Source of the DNA: Apiosordaria backusii
Taxonomy: Eukaryota > Ascomycota > Sordariomycetes > Sordariales > Lasiosphaeriaceae
Direction: 5' to 3'
Length of the DNA: 64,000 nt
Assembly: GCA_030549205.1 (NCBI GenBank)
Contig: JAUKTV010000018.1
Location: 607,152 to 671,151 of the forward strand
Made by a program: the position numbers and the translations under genes. Below the pieces are notes generated by a model that worked only from the letters and a program-made list of their open reading frames with translations, was not told the DNA's origin and ran no database searches. Below are positions 54,882 to 64,000 of the stretch, in pieces (the first letter of the stretch is position 1; each line of letters opens with the position of its first letter).

Positions 54882-57800
54882 ATAGAAGATAAAGATATAT
54901 ATAACCCTCCTATAAGCCTTAAAACTTCAAAGACCTTCAGCCTCCTATCGACTCCTAACCTCTCTAAAGGCCTCAACTTTACCTAGTACTTCTAACAATT
55001 ACAAAACAACCTTATAGTTACTTTTAATAGTAAGATTAGGGCTACTATAGTAGGTTTTACTAATTAAATCAAAGCTTTAAGCGCTAAATTTAATCGAGTC
55101 AATACCTATATCGACAATTTCAATACTTACCTTCTATTAAAACATACTACTTTAAGCCTCTTTAAATCTTCTTCTAAACCTTCTATAAACTTACTTACAC
55201 TACCTTTATCTTCAGTTACTTTAGTTTATATAGGTCTATCAGCCCCTATCGCTATACTTACTATAGCGCCCTCTTTAAGTTAAACTGTTTAAAAGACTAC
55301 TGTACTTTTAGTAAAGGATCTTAGTAAATAAATCCTTTACCTTATTAAAAAACAAAAGCTTTTAAGTCTTAAAAACTAGCACTCTTAATACTAGGCTTTT
55401 ACTATTTAAATAAAGGTTTTAAGCCTCTTTAAGTTTATAAATAAGCCTAAGTTAGTTATTAATTTACTAAACAATAACTTAAAAGCCTTCCTTCTTTTTA
55501 CTATTTAAAACATCCTATAAGCAGGCCTACTATTTACTATTAAGGCTAAAAACTCCCTAATAACCCTTTTCTAGCAATTACAAGCCCAATATACCCTTAT
55601 TTAAACTGTCTTTCGAAATAAACTTTATAGGACTTACTATACTATTAAATTCGATAATTCATTAAAAGTAGTTAAATACAATACCAAATTTAACATCCTT
55701 ATTATAAGGCTTTAAAGCTTAAATATTACAATTCAGCTTATTAACTAGGTTAATTACTACCTAAGCTTACTAAAGGGCAGTTTTCTACTATAATGTAAAT
55801 ATTCTAAAGCTCTAATTTACTAAAATAAGTATAATTTTAACTATTCTTACTACCCTATATTAGAATTCTTATAGAAAGAGCTTCTAACCAAGACCTATAT
55901 TTCCAGTACTACAGTTGCTTAAGCCCTTTTTACACTTCGTTCTTACACTGCCTTTATTAAGGATTCTAAAGCCTTAAAGGCTTTAAATACCTTTATAGGG
56001 AACTCTATAAAGCCTAGGCTTATTAAAAAGAAGAAAAAGAAAAAGGAAAATAAAAAGAAAGAAGATATTAAAGACCTTAAAAATTCTAAAGAAATTTCCT
56101 TTATAGTAGACTTCGATCTTAATATAGGCTTCTATAGTACTAAACTTTTAAAGCTAACTATACCTTATAAATACTATAGCTTTACTAAATTTATAGTATC
56201 CCTACCTTCTAAAGTCCTACCTTTTATATCTATTAACCTAATTAATTATACTAACCTAGCTTTAAAAAAAGCCTGGCTTTTTAATACTAAGTCTACAGTC
56301 TATATTTATAATAATAAAAACCTTTTTACTAACCTTATTAAAGTAAAGGTTAAGCCTTTAATTATAGAGGATAGCCTTATAAGAATTATCGGTAAAGGCA
56401 TTGTAAAAGTCCAATTCTTTATTAAAACTTATAATAATAAGGCCTATTTTTTAACTATTAGCCTTATTAAAACCTTCTTTATTCTTACTTTTCTACTAAA
56501 TATTGTTAGTAAGGACTGTCTATATAGTACTAAAAAAGCCCTATATAGTTAAAAGCTTACCGATAGTAACTATAATCTCATTGCCTTTTTAAATTTTAAA
56601 AGATTAAGGTTTTATTTTAACCTTAAAGGCTAACCTTAACCGGAAGTATCCTACTGGCAATACTTTAATAATTACCCTACTTTCTTTAAAGCCTTTAAAG
56701 CTTTTAAAATTCTAAAGAAGGTCTTCTTTAAAGCTTTTAACTTTTTAAAAGAAAATAGGTCTCTTAAAGATCTTAATAAGCCTTTACTAGCCTTAATTCA
56801 ATCAGCTATCCTTTAGTATATATAGTTTAAGCATATAGGTCTTAACCTTTTAAAGAAGACCTCTTTTATTACTAAAGGTATACTTAACTTATAGAAGGTT
56901 AGGCCTAAGGATTTAGTTTATAAAAGCTATAATACTGTAAAAATCCTTTAAAGGCCTTTTAAAAATCCTATTTAAGACCTTCCTTTTACCTTAAGCCGTT
57001 TAAAGGAAAACATTATTACTATTAAGCCTATTCTACTATTAAAGAAGCCTTACAGTTTAATTATAATAGATCAAAAGACCTGTTTCCGATTTCTTAAGCT
57101 ACTAACTATTAAAGATAATACTATTATAGTACTTCATTTACTATTTAAAGGCCTAAATAATACCTTCTAACAATACCCTACTTACTTTTACTATAATAGG
57201 GGAAAAGAAGTCCTTTCTTTAAGTACTTACCTTACTAAAAAGGGCATCGGCTTTAGTATATTAAGCCTTAGAACTCCCAATTAAAATAGCCTAGCCAAAC
57301 GCTCTATTCAGGTCATTTTAAACTGTCTTAAAGCTACTATTTTAACTTTAAACCTCCCTATTATTTTTTAAAAATATATAGCTATTCCTATAATAGAAAT
57401 TATTAACTATATAGCCTAAAGCTCTAAGGATCTTATATCCTACTAAGCCTTCTATAATAAACTATTGCCCTCTTAAATGCTATATTAACCAAACCTTTTA
57501 AATTACAAGGCTATAGGCACTAAGGTTATAGTATATATCCCTATTAAAGATCGAACTATAGGTTTTAAGCTTACTTTCTAAAGAATTAAAGGAAGACTTA
57601 GAGCTATTTTAAGTTATCAGACCTACTTAGTTTACTTAAGCTTAAATAAAGTTATTAAAACCAGCTTTATTAAGTTCTATAAGGACCTATTAGCCTAGAT
57701 TATAGGTCCTTTAAGCCCTATAGGTCCTTTAAAGGTCTTTAACTACTTTAATAAGTTAAAGGAGGATACTACTATTTAAATTCCTAAGCCTTCTATTTAC

Positions 57801-59649
57801 AATCCCCCTATTTCATTAATTTCTAGTTTCCTAATATTTAAATTATCCTTTACGCTACCTACTTAACTACTACTTAAGCTTATAATTCCAATGCCTACAG
57901 TACCTTCTATTACTATTAAGATCCTTCTACTTTAAGCCTTATAGAAATAACATAAGGAATTTATACCTATAGATAATATAGATTACAGTAAGCTTATTTT
58001 TTACTTAGTTTCCTATTGTAAAGAGTGCTATTCTATAAAAGCCTTAAAGCCTAATACCTTTAAATAAACTTTAAAATATTTTAAAAAAAAGCAATGGTTA
58101 TAGACTATCTTTACTAAATTACATTAACTTTTTACTATTAAGACCTTCTATTTTATCTACCGATTTTAAACTAAAAAAAAAGCCTATTATAAATTGCTAG
58201 GTCTTTAAGGATAAGAAGAATTTATAGGGCATTATAGTAAAGTTTAAAGCCTAATTAGTTACCTAGAGTTTCCAATAGGCCTTTAAAATCGATTTTAAAT
58301 AGACCTACGCTTTTATTATAAGGCCTCTAACTTAGAGAATTATACTGGCTTTTATAGCTGTATTTAACTAGGACTTAAAGTAAGTAGACTTTATAAAAGC
58401 GTTTTTAAACTCAGAGACCGATTTTAATATCTATATCGAAATTTTACAGGGACTATTTAAGTTTACCTACAGCAATGCCAGCGCTATAATACTATTAAAA
58501 GTAGTTAAATAAAACCCTACTAAGGACTAAGTTATTTTACTAAAGAAATCTTTATATAGCCTAAAGTAGGCTTTTTACCTCTAACAATAGAAGGTCCTTA
58601 CAATAACCTAAGCCTTAAGTTTTAAACCCCTTATCTTTAATATAGCTATCTATTTTTACTTAAACTATAAGATCTTTATTATTAACTATATTAATAACTG
58701 CTTAATTATAGGCCCTAAGCCTTTATAGCTTTAAGCCTTAAAGAACACTATAAAGGAGTACTACGATATTGAAGATTTAGGTCCTATCTGCTACTTCCTT
58801 AGTGTTTAAATTAAACGCAATAGGCCTTAACGGCACCTCTAGATCTACTAAAAGGCCTATATTATAGAGGCAGTTAAGTACTTTAAAATCAGTATTAAAT
58901 CAACTCTCCTTTTACTAAGCCTTAGAATTATAAACAAAGGCAATAAGCCTAAAACCTTTACAAGCCCTTTTAATCAATACCTATATCGATAACTGATTAG
59001 TACTTTAATATACGCTATAGTTTAAACTAAGCCTAACATAGCCTTTAGTATTCAGTAGCTTTTATAACACTTAATATAGCCTACTAATACCTACTTAAAA
59101 GCTATAAAATTACTACTTTTCTATCTCTATTCTAATATTTATAGTACTGTTAATTATAGCTTTAACAGTAACTTAAAGCCTATCAGCTTCACTAATAGTA
59201 ACTAGGCTAAATATAAAGAAAGTGCTAAATCCACTTACGGTTAACTGTTTACTTTAGCTAAAAGACCTATTAGCTGGAAATCCAAAAAAGCGTTTACTAT
59301 ATCCTTCAATACTTTAAAGGCCGAATATACTAGGCTTATCGAAGGCTTTAAGAAAGCTATATAACTTAAGGGTCTTTTTTAGGAAATTTCCAGGCCTATT
59401 ATAGGCCTTGCCTTCTTATTATATAATAACAAAGGCTCTATTGCTACTGCTTACAATAATAAGCACAATCGCCAAATTAAATATACTTTAATTCGATTTT
59501 AGGAGGTTAAAGAAGCTATATCTACTGGAGTTATTACTATAACCTACCTCTTTATAAAGAAGATACTTACTAACGGCCTTACTAAAGCCTTACCTACAGC
59601 ACTGTTCAATACCTTCGTCTTATTATTAAACCTTTCTAAGCCCTTTTAA
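54882..59649 (+). pseudogene. RIP-inactivated Gag-Pol of the family A element
   Basis: Collinear with 31994-36760 (4768 versus 4767 nt). The start codon is ATA instead of ATG, and the stop is TAA instead of TAG. Many Gln and Trp codons are now TAA/TAG, so no product is possible. The Lys-rich tract (about 56025-56060) is conserved as DNA. This is a clear example of RIP without indels. Confidence 0.93.
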
Positions 59650-59680
59650 TCAATACCATGCACTATAGCTATAAAGAAGG

Positions 59681-60359
59681 TTTTAAAATACAGCACTTAG
59701 TTATAGACTTTACAGTATATTTTAGCTTATAACCTATAGGGCTAATAATAACTAATGGCTTAAAATTACAGCGCTTATCAACACTTTACTACAGCAATTG
59801 CAGTAGTCTTCAAACCCCTAAAGCAGCCTAAAGCCCTAAGTAATTAACATACTACAATAGTAAAATATTAGCGCCTTACACCCTATAAATAGCTTCCAAC
59901 TAACGCACTCAACAGTCAGACTTAATCAGCTGGCTAAGTCTACAATTAGCAGACTTAATAGACATTTAGGCCCTATAGTTAGCAGGCTTAATAGGCATTT
60001 AGGCCCTATAACTAGCGGACTCAACAGGCATTTAGGCCTTAGAACAGAGAAAGGTTTGGAAAGCGATATAGGGCCAAAGACCTATAATAGGTCTTGTCCT
60101 TCACAACTATTTATTATAATATTTTCCTAACTAATAAGTCAATTTAATATACTGGTTTACTATATCTTACAGTACCTTATAAGCCTATATTACAGTATCT
60201 ACCTTTTATATATTGCAGGGCATCGTCCCTATAATCCACATTCCTTCAGTACCTAGCCACTGTCGTATACTACAGACAAAACCCTCTTTGCTTTCAGTGT
60301 TCTGCGCCGTTCCCTGCATAGGTCTATACCTATAGGCCTGTAAGACACCTATCTTAACA
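59681..60359 (+). repeat. RIP-degraded family A 3' LTR
   Basis: 679 bp, starting TTTTAAAATACAG and ending ATCTTAACA, less altered than the 5' LTR near its right end. TSD ATTTA follows. Confidence 0.92.
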
Positions 60360-60364
60360 ATTTA

Positions 60365-60716
60365 TAATCGAAATAATATAAATACTTTTTCGACTAAACT
60401 TACTGCTTTACCCTTTATACTGCCTGTTAGATATAATCGGCATTCTTTTTTTTATATTATACTAATCTATAGCTATTATAAACCTTTTCTACTTTCTTAA
60501 TTGCCTTATATTATATATAATCTATAGCCTACTACTTTAATATAGCCTAAAACTATTTTACCTTTAACATTTCTTTTAATTGCTATATTCTTTTATCCTA
60601 ACTATACCTCTACTATTATACTTTTACTTAATATATCCTTACTTTGGCTATATATAAGTAATATAAAGTAAAGGAAGATAGTAGGTATATATAAGCTTAA
60701 AAAGGCCGTTATTAAT
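60365..60716. other. AT-rich DNA between family A copies
   Basis: No gene or named repeat seen. Moderately AT-rich, with all frames closed. Confidence 0.5.
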
Positions 60717-61363
60717 TATTAAAATAGATGTCTTATAAGCCTATAAGTATAGACCTATATAGGGAATAGCGTAGAATATTAAAAGTAAAGAAGGCTTTAT
60801 TTATAATATACAATAGTAGTTAAGTATTAAAAGAAGATAGATTATAAAGGCGATACTTTATAATATATAGAAGGTAAATACTGTAATATAGGCTTATAAG
60901 GTACTATAAAATATAGTAAATTAATATATTAAATTAACTTAATAGTTAAGAAAAATATTATAGTAAACAGTTATAAAGGATAAAACCTATTATAGGTTTT
61001 TAACCTTATATTGCTTTTTAAACCTTTCTCTATTTTAAAGCCTAAATACCTATTAAGTCTGCTAACTATAAGGCTTAAATATCCGTTAAGTCTATTAACT
61101 ATAGACTTAACCGGCCGGCTAAGTCTAACTATTAGGTATACTAATTGGAAGCTATTTATAAAATATAAAGTATTAATATTTTACCGTTATAGTATGTTAA
61201 TTGTCTAAAGCTTTAGGCTACTTTAAAGGTTTAAAGATTACTATAATTACTATAGTAAAGTATTAGTAAGCGTTATAATTTTAAGCTATTAGTTGTTATT
61301 AGCTTTATAGGTTATAGGCTAAAATGTACTGTAAAGTCTATAATTAAGTACTATATTTTAACA
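60717..61363 (-). repeat. Family A solo LTR, reverse orientation, RIP-degraded
   Basis: 647 bp, the reverse complement of the family A LTR (ends TATTAAAATAGA and TTTTAACA), with two instead of three 33-bp units. It is flanked by TTAAT at 60712-60716 and 61364-61368. A TSD around a single LTR shows insertion followed by recombination between the LTRs. The inverted repeat survives as CTTAACCGGCCGGCTAAG near 61105. Confidence 0.9.
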
Positions 61364-61399
61364 TTAATATTTAAGGGTATTAATTTAATTAGTAATATT

Positions 61400-63680
61400 A
61401 ATATCGGTAGTTAATATAGAGAAGTTAAAGGTATTTTTTTAAAGGCAAATGCAGTAGAAAAGGATAATGTAAGAGAATAGAGATAAAGGTATATTAATTT
61501 AATAAATAGGCTATAAAGTATAGTAGTTTAGTATTAAAAATAATAAAATATATTAAGTAATGGTTAGGTTATATAGATTATATAGAAAGTTAAAAAAAGA
61601 GTAAGATTAGAATATAGGATAAGTAATAATAATAGTAAAGGAAAGAAGGTTAAAAGTAAAAAAGAGAAAATAAAGTAAAAGGTTAAGGTTAATTAAAGAA
61701 AGAAGATTTAAAGTATAATAGGTTAAAGTAAAGTAAAAAAAAAAAAGAAAAAAGGTATAGGAAATTAAATTAAATAGAAGGTTAGAATTTAATATAGTAT
61801 AAAAAAAGAAGAAAGAATAAGGTATAGATAAAAATATAAAGGAAAAAAAAGACTAAGGTTTAAGTAATAGTAAAAGAGATTAAAGTAAAAATAAAATAAA
61901 AGGTTAAGTTAAAGTAAAAAGAGATTAAAATAAAAAGAAAAGACAAAAGTTTATATAAAAGAATAAAGATATAAGGTTAAGGTTATATTAAAGATAAAGG
62001 TTAAAGTAGTATAATTAAAGAAGATAAAATAAAGGTTAGGGTTATATTAAAGGAAAGTGTTAATATAAAGGAATTAAAGTAAAGGTTATATTAATAGTAA
62101 AGGTTATATTAATAATAAAGGTTATATAAAGTATATAAGGGTTAGGTTAAGGTTAATAGTAAGGATTATTTAAAGTATAAAGGTAAGGATTAAAGTAAAA
62201 ATATTAAATTAAAATAAGGTAGGGTTAAGGAATAATAATATAAAGGTAAAGGTTAAGGAAAAAATATAAGGTTAAAGTTATTTAAAGTATAAAGGTAAGG
62301 GTTAAAAAATAATAGTTAAGGTTATATTTTTATAGCTATTAATATATTAAGTTTAAAAGTCAATATATTAACAATATATATAGTAATAGAATTAAAAAAA
62401 ACAGAAAAGTAGTAAAGATATTATAATATAAAGGAAAAAAAATAGATTAAAATTATAATATAGTAAAAAGGTTAAGGATAAAAGAAAAGGAAGGAAAAAA
62501 AAAAAGGTTAAAGTTATAATAAAGAAAGAAGGTAATAAATATAAAGGTTATTAAAAAAGGAAGTTAAGATTATAATATATTAAAAGGGTTAAAAAGAGAT
62601 AAAGATAGAAAAAAAAGAAGGTTAAAGTAAAATAAAGAAAAAAGGTTAAGGTTATATAAAGGTAAAAGGATTAAGGATAAATAGGGAAATAAAAAGAAGG
62701 TTAAGGTTATATAAATTAAAAGAAGTAAGGATAGTAGAAGGTTAAGGTTATATAAAGTTAAAATATAACGTTAGGATTATAATAAAGAAGATTAAGTAAA
62801 AAGAGGAATTATAAAAAAGGAATAATATATATAAAGATAAAGAAAATAGAAAGAAAAAAAGAAAATAAAAGAGTAAAGGAAAAGGATATAGAAAAAAAAG
62901 AAAAAATAGAAAAAGATTTTAGTTTATAAAGAACTATAAGGAAGGTTAAAGAATGAAAATAAAGAAGATAAAAGGAACTATAAAGATAAATAGAAATAAA
63001 AAAAGAAAAGAAGTATAAAAGATAAAAATAAAAGAAAAAGAAAAAGGGTTAAGGATATTATAGTATAAAGAAAAAAGAAAGAAGAAGGTTATAATAAGAA
63101 GGTATAAAAAGAATAAAGCAAGGTTAAAAAAAGAGTAGAGTTATTATAAAGAAAGAGGATAATAAATATAAAGGTTAATAAAAAAGGGGGTTAGGTTTAT
63201 AATATATTTTATATATTAATAATAACCTGTTATTAATTTAAAAGTAATATAGGGTTAATACTAGAGATAAAGATAGATAAAAAAGAAGGTTAGAGTATAA
63301 TAAAGAAGAGAAAAAGAGTATAAAGGTAAAGGTTAAATAAGAGGGTAAGTATAATGATTTAATAAAAAAGTAAAGGTAAGGATTAAATTAAAAGGTAAAA
63401 GTAAAAGTAAAGATAATTAATAAAAGAGTATAAGTAAGGATTAAAGTAAAGTATAAAAGTTAAAGTAAAGAAAGTAAAGATAGGGGTTAAAAAAAGATAG
63501 GGTTAGATATAAATATAGAGGTAAAGGTTAAAGATAAGGGTTAAATAAAAAAGTAGAGGTTAAATAAGAAAGTAAAGATAAGGGTTTAAATAAAAGGTAA
63601 GGGTTAAAGTAAAGGTTATTAAGGATATAAAAAAGAAGGTTAAGGTTATATAAGGTTAAAATAAAAGGTTAAGGTTAAGG
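61400..63680 (+). repeat. C-depleted, A/G-rich subtelomeric sequence with GGTTAAGG motifs
   Basis: The plus strand consists of A, G and T, with C almost absent over about 2.3 kb while G is frequent. It is made of blocks such as AAGGTTAAGGTTATATAAAG and AAAGTAAAGGTTA, with GGTTAAGG or GGTTAGGG recurring at irregular spacing. No open frame. It looks like degenerated telomere-derived DNA continuous with the terminal array. Confidence 0.75.
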
Positions 63681-63810
63681 CAGGTATTAGGGTTTAGAAA
63701 GTCAAGGTTAAATAGCGGTAGTATTAGTTATAGTAAAGGTTAGGGTTAAAGTAAGCATTAAGGTTTAAGAAGTTAAGGTTAAGTAATGGTAGTACCGGTT
63801 ATAGTAAAGA
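63681..63810 (+). repeat. 71-bp duplication next to the telomere
   Basis: Two units share TATTAGGGTTTAGAAAGTCA / CATTAAGGTTTAAGAAGTTA starts (63685 and 63756) followed by AAGGTTAA-TA-GGTAGTA and GTTATAGTAAAG. The second runs directly into the telomere repeats. Confidence 0.75.
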
Positions 63811-64000
63811 TTAGGGGTTAGGGTTAGGGTTAGGGTTAGGGTTAGGGTTAGGGTTAGGGTTAGGGTTAGGGTTAGGGTTAGGGTTAGGGTTAGGGTTAGG
63901 GTTAGGGTTAGGGTTAGGGTTAGGGTTAGGGTTAGGGTTAGGGTTAGGGTTAGGGTTAGGGTTAGGGTTAGGGTTAGGGTTTTAGGGTTAGGGTTAGGGT
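63811..64000 (+). repeat. Telomere, (TTAGGG)n
   Basis: About 31 repeats of TTAGGG run to the last base with the G-rich strand 5'-to-3' toward the end, as at a right chromosome end. One variant repeat (TTTTAGGG at 63980-63987) lies near the tip and the first repeat is TTAGGGG. The array is 190 bp as assembled. Confidence 0.98.

Larger units (their letters stand above)
53967..60359 (+). mobile_element. Full-length family A Ty1/copia element, RIP-degraded
   Basis: 6393 bp, flanked by ATTTA at 53962-53966 and 60360-60364. Both LTRs (53967-54645, 59681-60359) are 679 bp, exactly the length of the intact ones. It aligns with the intact element (30955-37470) almost without gaps: the 123-bp difference is two missing 62-bp leader units plus a net 1-bp change in the coding part. 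The substitutions I read are C-to-T and G-to-A on both strands. It is the direct RIP-mutated counterpart of the intact copy. Confidence 0.95.

Noticed and set aside
61011..61208. Plus-strand open frame of 65 codons
   Set aside because: It lies inside the RIP-degraded solo LTR and corresponds to the LTR's own repeat region.
13691..63800. Centromere or mitochondrial insertion as the explanation of the AT-rich DNA
   Set aside because: Alignable retrotransposon pairs differing by C-to-T/G-to-A and a terminal telomere show RIP-mutated subtelomeric repeats; no mitochondrial gene is visible.

Overview
The window is the right end of a chromosome from a filamentous ascomycete (Pezizomycotina). The evidence is a terminal (TTAGGG)n array running to the last base, short 48-65 nt introns with GT...AG ends, Zn2Cys6 and HET-domain proteins, Tad-type LINE remnants, and long stretches of AT-rich DNA in which repeats differ by C-to-T and G-to-A changes, as expected of RIP (repeat-induced point mutation). 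I do not name a genus.

Layout. (1) 1-13.36 kb is normal-composition genic DNA: the 3' end of a membrane-protein gene; a secreted beta-lactamase-family serine hydrolase (four exons, minus strand); two decayed minus-strand genes (a multi-pass membrane protein and a HET-domain protein, possibly once one gene) carrying RIP-type TAG stops and frameshifts; two 5'-truncated LINE remnants; then a Zn2Cys6 transcription factor, a levoglucosan-kinase/AnmK-family sugar kinase and an MFS sugar transporter. (2) From about 13.69 kb to the telomere the DNA is AT-rich, except for one young retrotransposon. It holds RIP-degraded Ty1/copia elements of two families, solo LTRs, several satellite-like tandem arrays (periods about 154, 235, 95, 34-37 and 130 bp), simple repeats, an interstitial telomere-like tract, and a 2.4 kb strand almost without C next to the telomere.

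Retrotransposon history can be read exactly. Family B has a full-length RIP-degraded copy (26716-40733, TSD TATTT), split by an intact family A element (30955-37470, TSD TAAAT, 679-bp LTRs that look identical, uninterrupted 1588-aa Gag-Pol). A second family A copy (53967-60359, TSD ATTTA) is heavily RIP-mutated yet almost gap-free against the intact one. A family A solo LTR (60717-61363, TSD TTAAT) lies 2.4 kb from the telomere. Further family B pieces lie at 18335-22913 (reverse, truncated) and 44861-45663 (solo LTR).

The main functional proposal is that the transcription factor, kinase and transporter (7.5-13.4 kb) form a small anhydrosugar-use cluster. Kinase and transporter share a 735-bp divergent promoter containing four CreA-type SYGGRG motifs within 47 bp and a run of CGG triplets; transcription factor and kinase are convergent with 42 bp between stop codons. 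The second main observation is that the HET pseudogene carries two 4-bp insertions that both create TACATA on its coding strand, like excision footprints of Tc1-type transposons.
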